Positions 24,645 through 35,078 of a DNA stretch of 64,000 bases are shown here, piece after piece (the first letter of the stretch is position 1; each line of letters begins with the position of its first letter). This DNA comes from Paratrimastix pyriformis (lineage: Eukaryota; Preaxostyla; Paratrimastigidae): positions 1,025,001 through 1,089,000 of the forward strand of contig JAPMOS010000001.1 of the NCBI GenBank assembly GCA_027972325.1. Direction: 5' to 3'. A program made the position numbers and the translations under genes. Below the pieces are notes generated by a model. It was not told the origin of the DNA. It did not search any database and was given only the letters and a program-made list of their open reading frames with translations.

Positions 24645-27600
24645 CAGCCACACTGACACAGGCCACGCCTCCACACCACCCCTCCACCCCTCCACCCCTC
24701 CACCCCTCCACCCCCACCCTTCCCCTTATCGGGCCGTGGCTCATCTGGCTGCTCTTTGCCTGTGGCGGGGGCATGGCGGGGGGCATGGCGGGGCATGGCG
24801 GGGGGCATGGGGCATGGCGGGGGCATGGCGGGGGCATGGCGGGGGGCATGGCGGGGGGCATGGCGGGGGGCATGGCGGGGGCGGGACAGTTCGGGTGGGA
24901 GCCCATGGTGGCCGAGATCGCGGCCTTCGAGAAGGAGGTCACCCGCCGCAAGGCCGAGAAGGACCTGAAGGAGCGCGAGGTCCGCTCGCCCCCGCCCTCC
25001 CCCCTCCCCCTCCCCCTCCCCTCTCCCCTCTCCCCTCCCCTCTCCCCTCCCCTCTCCCCTCTCCCCTCCCCTCTCCCCTACCTCGGGGACGCCCGATGTT
25101 CATCCTGCCTCCCTGGTCCCTCTCCGCCTCGCTCGGTCTCTCCCTGGTGGCCTGCAGGCCGCCGAGGCGGCCCGGCTGGCTGCCCAGCCCGCCCTGATGG
25201 ACCCCCGGCTGCTGCTGCAGCAGCTCAACCAGCAGGCCGCCAAGGGCCCCGCCAAGGAGGGCGCCGATGCTCCCAAGGAGGGCGACAAGGCCAAGGAGGG
25301 TCCCGATGGGGCCCCGGGGGCGCCCGGTGGGGCCCCGGCCGAGGAGAAGCCCAAGGAGGACGAGGAGCCCCCCGAGAAGAGCCCATCCAGGATCCTCAGT
25401 CCGCCCCGCCCCTGCCGCCTCGCCTGTGTGTCGATGTGCGTGCCGCCTGTGTGTCGATGTGTGTGCCGCCTCTGTGTCGATGTGTGTGCCGCCTCTGTGT
25501 CGATGTGTGTGCCGCCTCTGTGTCGATGTGTGTGCTGCCTCTGTGTCGATGTGTGTGCTGCCTCTGTGTCGATGTGTGTGCTGCCTCTGTGTCGATGTGC
25601 ATGCTGCCTCTGTGTCGATGTGCATGCTGCCTCTGTGTTGATGTGCGTGCCGCCTATGTGTTGATGTGTGTGCCGCCTATGTGTTGATGTGCATGCTGCC
25701 TGTGGGTCGATGTGTGTGCTGCCTGTGTCAATGCGTGTCGCTCTGTGGTGGGGGGCCTCGATGCGCTCCTCTCTGCTGGTCTGATCGCCCCACGGCCGGG
25801 CGCACCCCCAGGCGCGACCTACCTGGACCTGGCCGAGGCTGCCCGGCTGGTGCGGGACTGGCCGCAGGACATCAACCCCAACGGGTTCGTCGGCCTGCCC
25901 GTCAGCATCCAGTCCCTCCTGCGGCGCGACTACCTCCGCGCTGCCCCGCCCGCCCCCGCACCGGCAGCCCCGGCGGCCCCACCCGCGGGCGGCGAGGCCA
26001 AGAAGGACGATGGTCTGCGGCACCCTCCACGACGGCAGCCCCCATCCATGCGGCCACATTCCGACACCCCGCTGATGGATCCCCCCCGTCCCTCTGCTCT
26101 CCACCCGACCCCTCACCGCCCCTTCCCACCCCGCCCCAGCCGAGTCGACCGGTCCCGCTGCCGCTGCCGCTGCGCCTGCCCCTGCGGCGGCCGTCCCGAC
26201 CGTGACCGAGTTCAAGGAGATCGTCATGCCGCAGCCACTGCTGGGCCGGCCGGAGCCCCTCATGCGGCTTGTGGCCGTGGGGGGCACCCGGGGCGGGGGC
26301 CTCTACCTGCTGGGGGCCGGCAGCCCCGACCCGATCAGCGTCTTCCGCATCCCGGGCCTGACCGCCTTCGCCTACACGCCCGGCTACGGGCTCCTGCTGG
26401 CGGGCGACGACCGGGGCGTGGTCACCCTCTACGCCCGGGCCCAGCCCCGGGCCGAGGCCCCCAAGGGCGGCCCCTTCGTCATGCCGCTGCACCCCTTCTG
26501 CGCCCCCCTGGAGCCCGTCTGGCACCGGCACCTCCACGACGGTCCGCACGCGCACCTTCTCCCCCCATCCGGACCTCCCCGCCGTCAGTACCTGCATCCG
26601 CTTCCCCCTCGTGGCTGCGCCGTCGGCACGTCTCTCCCCCTTCGCCTCGTCATCTCTCCATCCGGGTGCCGGGGCCGTGTCTGGCGGGGGGCAGAGCTGC
26701 GGGGCCCGGTCACCTCGGTGGCCATCTACGGCGGCTCGCGGATGGTCTGCGGCGGGGCCGACGGGAACCTGTTCATGTTCGAGCTGCCCGAGGACCAGCG
26801 CCCCGCCCTCAGCCAGCTCGTCCTGGAGCGCGGTCCGCCCCCCCGCCGCCACCATCCCGTCCCGCCGCCGCCATCCCATCCCGCCGCCACCACATCCCAT
26901 CCCGCCGCCACCGCCAATGGTGTCCGCGGCGACCGGTGATCCTCTGCCGGCCATGCCTTTGCCTGACCCATCCTCCGTGCTTGGCTTTGGGGGGATGGCT
27001 TCCGTTGGCCGGCATCCGACCGTAGGCGCGGCCCTGCCCACGCCCCGGATCACGGCCCGGGTGCCCCTCAGCAGCCCCGACGCGCACGCCCTCAGCCAGC
27101 CCGCCGCCCCGATGAGCGACATGCCCACGTGCGACCTCGAGGAGGCCTCCGTCGCGTCTCCTGCCCCCCCCGCCTGCCCCGCCTGCCCCGCCTGCCCGCC
27201 TGCCCCGCCTGCCCGCCTGCCCCGCCTGCCCCGCCTGCCCCGCCTGCCCCGCCTGCCCCGCCTGCCCCGCCTGCCCCGCCTGCCCCGCCTGCCCGCCTGC
27301 CCTGCCGCTCTCGTTCATGTCGATGCCTTGTTGTGCTCCCGTTCATGCCCCCCCCCCCCCCCCCCCCCTAAGGCCCCCCCGCGCGGCACGGGGCCCTCAG
27401 CACCCCGCCCACGACCCTCCCGTGACAGCCCGCTCGGCTGCTCCCCGAGGCGGCCGCCATCCCGGCCGTGGCCCTGAGGCCGGGCCCATGTCTGCCCTCA
27501 CCTGCCCCCTCCGCCTGCGCCATGCCCCCGCTGCCCCCCCGCTGCCCCCCGCTGCCCCCCGCTGCCCCCGCTGCCCCCCGTTGCCCCCTCGCTGCTCCCC

Positions 27601-27722
27601 CGCTGCCCCCCCCCGGGATGCCGTGTGTTGACGTGGCACTCATGGACTGGCGGTGGGCGTGGTTGCGGGGGGGCGGTGGCGGTGGCGGTGGCGGTGGCGG
27701 TGGCGGTGGCGGTGGCGGTGGC

Positions 27723-27753
<31 letters not shown>

Positions 27754-30700
27754 CGTCTGTGCAGCCCGACCGAGCCGGCGGCCGAGCAGCTGGCGGTGGT
27801 GGTGCGGGAGGCGGACCCCGTGGCGGACATCCGGGACGGGGCCGCGTACAGCATCCAGGAGGCCCGCATCAAGGAGGAGGAGGACCGCCGCCTGGCGGCC
27901 GCCAACGCCACCAAGGAGGCCACCCGGCGCGCCCTGGCGGCCCTCAAGCAGGAGCTGGCCCAGCTGCAGGCCGAGAACCGGATCGCCCCCGCCCGGGCCC
28001 GGCTGGGCGAGGCCGACATGGAGATCGACCCAGAGATCCGCAGGCTCTTCGGTCCGCCCCACTCGCCCCTCGCTACCCCTCGCTACCCCTCGCTACCCCT
28101 CGCTACCCCTCGCTACCCCTCGCTACCCCTCGCTCCCTCCTCGCCCCTCCGGCGCCTCAGCCGAACCCACCGCCGGCGTGCATCCGATGGCCACCACCCA
28201 TCACCGCCCAACCGGCGCAATCCAACCCAACCCAATCGGCATCACCGCCACATGACCCATCGCCCCCACCCCCTCGGCCCATGCAGCGGCCCAGGCGGAG
28301 GAGCGGGTCGAGCAGGCGCGGCGGGAGATGGCCTGGGTGACGTGCCGCGAGGAGGTGGGCCTGAACAAGGTCAAGAACCGCTTCGTGGAGGACCTCGAGT
28401 TCGAGCGGATCGCCCTCTGGGACTTCGCCGTCCGTCCCGGCCCGCCCCCCGCGCCCCCGCTGCTGCCTGCCCCCGCTGCTGCCCCCGCTGCTGCCCCCCG
28501 CTGCTGCCCCCCGCTGCTGCCCCGCTGCCCCCGCGCTGCCGTCTCATGGGCCCGGCTCTGACTGGCGCAGCATCGCAACTCGGTGTCGACCTTCCGGCTG
28601 CGGCGGCTGCCCGCCCGGCTGGAGGCGGCCCTGGCCGAGATGCACGAGGCCATCCAGGCCCACAAGCGCGGAAGGGTCGGCATCCCGGCCCGCCCTGCAC
28701 CTCCCTGCGCCGCCATCCCCCCCCCCCCCCCCCCCCCCCTCCCCCCCCGAACCTCCCCGAACCTCCCCGAACCTCCCCGAACCTCCCGAACCTCCCCGAA
28801 CCTCCCCGACCTCCCCGAACCTCCCCGAACCTCCCCTCCCCGAACCTCGCCCTGCCCGCCTCCTCGCAGATCTTGGCTCATCTGAAAAATCCCCCCCCCC
28901 CCCCCCCCCCCCCGGCGCCGCAGGACTCCCTGAGCGCTCCCCAACGGGCATTGCCTCCTCGGCCCGCTCGGTCTGTGCTTCCCATGCCCCGCCCCGCCCC
29001 GCCCTGCCCCGCCCCCGTCTGGTGCCCCCCGTCTGGTGCCCCCGGCCTGCTGCCCGATTCGACCCTCGGTCCGGGTGTGTGTGCGTCCTGCAGAGCGTGC
29101 GGTCGCCGCCGCCCCCTCGGCGGAGGGCTCGCGGCCGGGCACCCAGGAGCCGCCCTCGTCGCAGGGCCCCCGGCGGCCCCGGGTGCTGACCAAGCAGCAG
29201 GAGGCCGAGGAGCGCAAGCGGCGCCGGGCCGAGGACTGGCTCCAGTTCCGGGCCACCAAGCCCCCGCTCATCACCCGCGACCTCCTCGAGAAGGCCCGCC
29301 CCGCCTGCACCGCCTGCACCGCCTGCACCGCCTGCACCGCCTGCACCGCCTGCACCGCCTGCACCGCCTGCACCGCCTGCACCGCCTGCCCCGCCTGCCC
29401 CGCCTGCCCCGCCTGCCCCGCCTGCCCCGCCTGCCCCGCCTGCCCCGCCTGCCCCGCCTGCCCCGCCTGCCCCGCTTGCCTTGCCAGGCCCGACCCCCTC
29501 CTCCGTGGATCCCCGGCCTCGACGGAGCACTCGCCTAACGCCCGGTGGCTGGCGGGACATCTGTCTGTCTGTGCCTGCGTGCCTGCGTGCCTGCGTGCCT
29601 GCGTGCCTGCGTGCCTGCGTGCCTGCGTGCCTGCGTGCCTGCGTGCCTGCGTGCCTGCGTGCCTGCGTGCCTGCGTGCGTGTGTGCGTGTGCGTGTGTGC
29701 GCGTGTGGCCCGCCTGTGTGGGCCCTGCAGGACGCTCCGTTCCAGAAGATGCGGCTGGCCGAGGAGGCGGCCTTCGGGGACTTCAACATGAAGAGCAGCC
29801 CCGCCTACAAGGCCCCCGAGGCCGAGCGGGTCAACGCCGACCGCAAGCTGCAGCTGATGCTCCTCCAGCAGCAGGCCGTCCACAGTACCAAGCTCGTCCG
29901 CACCCGCACCCGCGCCTGCCCAGCCCTTCTCGGCCCCGCTGGCCCTCGGACTGACGGGTTGGTCGGCGCCATCTGGTCGGGTGCGTGGGGGCCGGGGCGG
30001 GCCGGGGGTGGGTGGGCAGCTGTTCAACGAGCGGGTGCTCGAGCAGCGGGACAAGAAGCGCCTCCTGATTGAGCACCTCCGCCGCGCCCGGCAGCGGGTC
30101 GCCCAGATCGACGCGGCCCTGGGCGAGGAGCAGCGCCCCACCGAGCTCGTCGACCCCCAGCTCGACGTCCGCCCGCAGCCCCCTCTCGCCCTGGCCCCCC
30201 TGCCCACACGGCCGCCCCCACACGGCCGCCATGGCGACGGCTGGCGCTTGGTGCACTTCCTCACCCGCCCGTCTGGCGGCGATCTCCTTTCTGGGGCGTG
30301 GGGGGCGTGGCGGGGGTGGTGGGGTGGCGCGCAGCCCGGCGAGTTCCCGGACAACCGGTTCCAGGTGGACGAGCGAGCCATCGGCCTCTACGAGGAGCGC
30401 AAGGCCCGCCGCCGGGCCGCCGAGGAGCGGCGCGCCAAGCAGAAGGCCGGCGGGGGCTTCGCCGGGCTGGCGGCCGCCGACAAGGAACTCGACGAGGATA
30501 AGGACGACGAGCTCATCCCCCGCCGGCTCCGTCCTCCGTGCCCTCCGCCCTCCGCCCTCCGCCCCTCCGCCCTCCGCCCTCCGCCCCTCCGCCCCTCCGC
30601 CCTCCGCCCCTCCGCCCTCCGCCCTCCGCCCCTCCGCCCTCCGCCCCTCCGCCCCTCCGCCCCTCCGCCCCTCCCACGGCGCCTGCTCTCCGGCGCGGGC

Positions 30701-32216
30701 TCACTCCGGACGGGACGGCTGTCGGGGGGGGGGCGGTGGACCAGGCCACAGCGGGCCCCGGAGCGCCCGAGGGCGGCCCCCAAGCAGCGGGCGGGCCGGC
30801 AGCCACCCCGACGGGCCCCTCGCACCTCGACGCCCAGAGGCGCCAGCTCCTCGCACGCGGTCCGCACCCTCCTCCCCCTCCTCCCCACCCCCCACACACA
30901 CACACCGCCGCCCCACGCCGATCGCAAGCCGCCCAAGCCGCCCACCAACCCGTGGGCGCGCATCTGCATCACGGGCCGCGGAGGGGCTTTGGCCATGGCT
31001 TCGGCTCACCCAGCACTTGCCTGCCGGGTCGTGGGCTGGCCGGTGCAGTGGGGCTGAGCGACCTGGAGGTGCACGAGCGACAGGCCCAGGAGGCCGCCCT
31101 GCGGGCCGAGCGGACGGCCCTGGTGGGCTCGGTCACCGAGCTGGCCCGCCGCTTCGACCAACGCATCGACTTCCTCCGCACCGAGAAGTTCCGCGTCGAG
31201 GCCGGTCCGCTCCCGCACCCCACTCCCTCCCCTGAGGATGCCCCTCCCCCCCCTGTGAGCCACTGGGCCCTCGCCGATCACCCGACTCATGCTTCTGCTT
31301 GCTGTGTGCCTGGGTGTGTGCCTGGGTGTGGGGCCGGGGCGGCGGCGGGGCCGCAGAGTGCAAGCTTGTTGACCTGCGGCAGCTTGTGCACCTGAGGGAG
31401 TACCGCATCCTGAAGGAGTCCGAGGAGGCCGACAAGCGGGCGGCCGACCTGCAGAAGCGCCACGTGCGCGAGCTGGAGGAGCTCAACGGCCAGCTGGCGG
31501 GCATCGTGGCCCGGATGGGGGCCAAGGAGAAGGAGACCTCCATGGCCATGGTGCAGTCCCAGGAGCTGCGCCGCAAGTTCGACAAGGTCACCCAGCCCGT
31601 CCTGGCGGAGAAGTTCTTCGGCTACCTGCTCAAGATCTTCGAGCGCAAGATCAAGCAGAGGGTCCGCCCCGCCGCTGCCCCGCCTGCCCCGCCCACCCCA
31701 CCCACCCACCCACCCACGGCCTGTGGCTTCCTTGCCCGCCCTCTGGCCATCCCGTGGGGCCTGCGCCCCCTGCCACCCCTCGGCTGACCTGTCCGTGTGG
31801 CTGCTGGCTGCGCTTGGGGTGGGGGGCCCGTGGGGGCGGGCAGGAGGGCGACGAGGACGAGACCGAGTCGCTGGCCACCCTCGACCCCAACAACCTCGAC
31901 GCCGACACGCCCGACGAGTCCGACGAGTCGTACGTCCGTCCCGCACCCAAACCAAAACCCAAACCAAAACCAAAACCAAACCAAAACCCAAACACGGGGG
32001 GATGAGTGACCTGGGGCTGCCGCCCTCCTCACCTTTCCAGCTGCCCTGCGGGGTGGCTGGACTGGTTCGGCGCAACCCAAACCCAAACCCAAACCCAAAC
32101 CCCTCGGGCGGGCCGGCAGATTGGCCCTGTGGCAGGAGAAGAGAGGAAGGGGATGGCGACAGACAGTGGGGGCGGGGCGCGCCCTTGCCGCCGATTGGCC
32201 CACCGGCCCTGCCGCT

Positions 32217-32247
<31 letters not shown>

Positions 32248-34635
32248 CCCACACACACACCACACACACACCACACACACCCCACACACACACACACACA
32301 CCCCACACACACCACACACACCCCACACACACCCACACACCCCCCATCTGCTGGTCGCCAGTCGGGCTGCCCGCCGGGGTGCGACCCGGAGATCTACGAG
32401 CACGTCCTCAAGCTGGCCCAGCTCAACGCGCCCTTCCTCGACACCCGCGCCGACATCCAGAAGGCCGTCGCGGTCCGCCCCTCGCGCCCTGCCCGCCTCG
32501 CCCCGCCCATGCGGCGCCCCTGCCCCTGGCCGGAGGTGGCACTGGCATGAGTGTTGGCCATGGCATCGGGTGGTGTGCCTGTCTCCTCACGGCACGGCAC
32601 GGCACGGCACGGCACGACTCGGTGGGGACGCCTCGCCTCGGGGCCTCTGGGGGGCGGGGGCAGGCGCTGCGGGTGGAGAAGGAGCAGCTGGACAAGAAGT
32701 GCGCGGCCACCAAGGAGCAGCTGGAGAAGTGCAAGAAGGAGGAGGACAAGTCCGAGGCCGCCAAGCAGCAGAAGATCAACGAGCTCGTCCGGGCCCCCCT
32801 CCATCCTCCCTCGCCCCCGCGCCCCTTGCTCCATCCCCGTCCCGGCCCCTGCTGGGGGACGCCGGTCCCCGGACCTGACCCAACCCCCCTGCTCTTCACC
32901 ATTCTTGGCTGGTCGGGGACTGTCTGTCGATGTGTGCGTCCACTTGCGCTGCTGCCGGCTGGTGCCACCGCCAGGCGACCGTGCTGCCGCTGATGGCCGA
33001 CCAGGTGCGGCACCTGCAAAGCCTGCCCCGGCGGCCCTCGGCGGCCAGCCCGCTGGTCCCCGGAGGGCGGGCCCCCTCGGCGGCGGCGGCGGCCCTGCTG
33101 GCGGCCGAGGAGGAGGCCCACCCCGAGCTGGCCCTGCGGACGGACTTCGACCAGGCCCTGGTCTTCAACAGCCCCCAGATCGCAACCCTCTACAGGCGCA
33201 CCGGTCCGCGGCCACGCCCCTCGCTCGCCCCTCGCTCGCCCCCCCCCCCCCCCCCCCCCCCCCTCCCCGCCCGCCCATGCGTCGACTGGGGGAACCTCAC
33301 GGTGGCGGTGCGGCGCGGTGGGGCTGTGACCATGGGCGGGGGGGCTGGCGGGGGGCGCCTTTGGCGGGCGGGGCGGCAGACATCCTCGAGGCCGAGCGGC
33401 GCGAGAAGGAGGCCCAGCTGGCCGACCTCGAGCACACCGCCGCCATCGAGCGGGCCAACGACAAACAGGCAAAGGAGAAGGTCCCCGCCCGCCCCGCCCC
33501 GCCCCGCCACCCCTCATCGCCACCCCTCATCGCCACCGCACTGACCCCCCATCGCCGTACCACCGGTCCCTGGGGGCGGGCAGCTGCGGAAGGGGCGCGA
33601 GGACCTGCGCGAGTTCGAGATGCTGACCTTCGGCATCGAGGGCATCGACCTGGAGAAGCTCATCAAGGCCTCCGTCAACAAGCCCGCCGACGAGCTCCGC
33701 ACGGCCATCGCACGGCTGGAGCTGCTCCAGCAGCAGGAGGGCGCCGAGCTCGAGGTCCCGCCCGCCACGCCGCCACGGCCACCCCCCGCCCCACCCAGCC
33801 GCACGGACGCCACGCACCCCCGCCACCACGCCACACCACCGCCCGACCGTCACGGGGGCCTCCGTCCTGCTGCCGCCTCACGCGTGCTGTGGTGGCCGTG
33901 GCTGGTTGTTGTTGTTGTTGTTGTTGTTGGGGTGTGCAGGCCCAGACGCAGGCCTGCAAAGACCGGCTGGCGGACGCGACCCGGCACAACACGGCCCGGT
34001 TGAACCAGATGGGCGACCTGCTGCAGGCCCAGCAGGCCATGGAGCACGACCTGGGGGCGGCCCTGACCCGGGTCGTGGCCGAGTTCGCCACGGCGGGCGA
34101 CAACAAGCAGGCCACCGAGCGGGCGGCCCTTGAGCAGCTCGTCGAGCGCCAGGCGGCCGAGATCGACGCCCTCCGGACCGAGATCGGCATCCTGCGCCAC
34201 AAGGGCGGCTACGTGTACACCCCCATCCAGCAGCAGCAGCAGCAGCGCCTCCAGCAGGCAGCCGCCGCGGCCCAGCAGCAGCAGCAGCGGGCCGGGATCG
34301 CCACGCCCCCCGCGGCCGTGGGGGTGGCCATGGGCATGGGGCTCCCCGCGGCCCCGACCCCCACCCTGCAGGAGCAGATCATGGCCCAGCAGGAGCAGGA
34401 AGAGCAGCAGCAACAACAGCAGGACCAGCAGGACCAGCAGGACCGGCAGGACCGGCAGGACCGGCAGGACCGGCAGGACCCGGGGGAGATGGACGCCCAG
34501 CAGGCCCAGCAGCAAGCCGAGGAGGCCGGGGCCGGGCTCGAGGAGCAGCTGGCGCAGCAGCCCGATGCAGGCGACGAGGGGGCCGAGGGGGGCGATCTGG
34601 AGTTGTCCCCCGAGAGGCCTCCAAGGGGGGTCTGA
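21398..34635 (+). CDS. CFAP44: CFAP44, ciliary WD-repeat protein of the inner-arm dynein tether
   Basis: CFAP44 pairs with CFAP43 at the base of inner-arm dynein f/I1 on doublet microtubules. Distinctive family segments occur in order: YSFGFEASRRNNL; GTGAF/VHPSKKYVVVGEKG; ILIYEYPSLEL; DVYRVAFSPYNPGALCTSG; GHIKFWKMAVTFTGLKL; FVELPDGKVVSGTEAG with LLLWDG (21550-22770); then further WD repeats (23000-26830). Next come the coiled coils: EEDRRLAAANATKEATRR, EIDPEIRRLF, EEVGLNKVKNRFVEDLEFERIALWDF, and near the end EIDALRTEIGILRHKGGYVYTP (34160-34225), followed by Gln-rich sequence and the stop at 34633-34635. The start is at 21398, in an AT-richer 5' segment. There are more than 20 introns, many GTCCGC. 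Early ones are 21505-21549, 21670-21721 (starts GCCCGC) and 21765-21819. Several mid-gene exon edges remain approximate. Confidence 0.95.
22190..22340 (+). repeat. Long poly-C tract in CFAP44 intron
   Basis: After CCAGCCAGCCAG repeats there is an almost pure run of about 35 C residues (22233-22269), upstream of the acceptor CTGGCAG at about 22340. Confidence 0.85.
22815..22895 (+). repeat. Poly-C followed by (CCACG)n in CFAP44 intron
   Basis: About 20 C residues are followed by about eleven CCACG pentamers. This is part of an intron between two WD-repeat exons. Confidence 0.85.
24045..24140 (+). repeat. Poly-C and (CCGCC)n pentamer array in CFAP44 intron
   Basis: C runs flow into about ten CCGCC/CCCCG units. 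The same unit recurs at 38380-38550 in another gene. Confidence 0.85.
24610..24890 (+). repeat. (CA)n, CCACCCCT and GGCATGGCGGGG arrays in CFAP44 intron
   Basis: One intron contains a CA microsatellite (24611-24642), a CCACCCCT array (24676-24710) and a G-rich 11-13-mer array (24770-24885) ending close to the acceptor GCGGGACAG. Confidence 0.8.
25399..25811 (+). repeat. 24-bp minisatellite in CFAP44 intron
   Basis: An intron starting GTCCGC and ending CCCCAG. About twelve copies of a 24-bp unit (core TGTGTCGATGTG with TGCTGCC or TGCCGCC) run from about 25430 to 25735, with copies drifting toward both ends. All three frames stay open for long stretches only because the unit is a multiple of three. 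Confidence 0.85.
27160..27310 (+). repeat. (CCGCCTGCC)n nonamer array in CFAP44 intron
   Basis: About fifteen 9-bp units, followed by a poly-C run at about 27348-27368 in the same non-coding stretch. Confidence 0.8.
27670..27765 (+). repeat. (GGCGGT)n array directly upstream of a splice acceptor
   Basis: About thirteen GGCGGT hexamers end in a short spacer and CTGTGCAG, after which the CFAP44 coiled-coil exon (EPAAEQLAVVV) begins. It is a second example of the arrangement at 9349-9408. Confidence 0.8.
28070..28140 (+). repeat. (CCCCTCGCTA)n decamer array in CFAP44 intron
   Basis: Six to seven tandem CCCCTCGCTA units just downstream of a GTCCGC donor at about 28050. Confidence 0.8.
28715..28915 (+). 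repeat. Poly-C and CCCGAACCTC arrays in CFAP44 intron
   Basis: Two C runs (about 28719-28748 and 28889-28912) flank an array of about ten CCCCGAACCT decamers with some shortened copies. Confidence 0.8.
29300..29690 (+). repeat. CCGCCTGCA/CCGCCTGCC and (TGCGTGCC)n arrays in CFAP44 introns
   Basis: A 9-bp array (29300-29475) switches cleanly from CCGCCTGCA units to CCGCCTGCC units near 29388, and an 8-bp TGCGTGCC array follows at 29577-29680. Confidence 0.8.
30540..30680 (+). repeat. CCCTCCGCC/CCCCTCCGC array in CFAP44 intron
   Basis: Fifteen or so C-rich 7-9 bp units after an exon ending in KDDELI. Confidence 0.75.
31945..32350 (+). repeat. CCAAAA, CCCAAA and CA repeats in CFAP44 introns
   Basis: Imperfect CCAAAA/CCCAAA units at 31948-31995 and 32078-32102 are followed by CA-rich sequence at 32222-32345. 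It looks telomere-like but lies inside a gene. Confidence 0.75.
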
Positions 34636-35078
34636 CCATCCGCCTCCGCGGCACCCTGACCCGCATTCACCATCGCGTTTCGTCCCTTTAGGGTGACTCC
34701 GGCCAGCCTCAAGACAGCCCACCCCTGTGAGCCCTGCGTTTTCTCTGTATTTATCCTCCCTCCTCCCTTGGTCTCTATCCCCCTGGTTGTTTGGACCACG
34801 GGGCGCGTTCCTCTCAAAACACGACTTTCGTGCGAGTCCTTCGACGAATGCCCAGTCTTCGGCGGGTGACCAGAGACCTGCGGGCAGGTGACGGCCAGAA
34901 GACGTTTCTTATCCGATCACTCCTTCCTTGCACTCTCTCCTTCCTTGTTTTTGCTTTCTGTCTCTTCCCTCCTCAATTTTCCTCGGATTTGCACTGTCCC
35001 GTGGGCGAAAGGCGCCTCCTTTCCTCAAACCGAACAACCGCCGTCATCATTTGGAACAGCGTCGCTCTCCCAGAGGTC
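34636..35078. other. Spacer between CFAP44 and FHA-WDR70
   Basis: AT-richer than its surroundings, with T/C-rich stretches (34730-34775 and 34915-34985). It probably holds the CFAP44 3' UTR and the promoter of the next gene. No RNA gene was recognised. Confidence 0.45.

Noticed and set aside
25430-25735. Cys-rich repeat protein (VSMCVPPLCRC-like) in all frames
   Set aside because: It is a 24-bp tandem repeat inside a CFAP44 intron bounded by GTCCGC and CAG; the open frames follow from a unit length divisible by three.
27670-27765. Poly-Gly or poly-Trp/Arg protein segment
   Set aside because: The (GGCGGT)n array sits directly before an acceptor and breaks the CFAP44 match if translated.
31945-32105. 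Interstitial telomere (CCCAAA/CCAAAA units)
   Set aside because: Short, imperfect and lying in introns of CFAP44 next to other simple repeats; no sign of a chromosome end.
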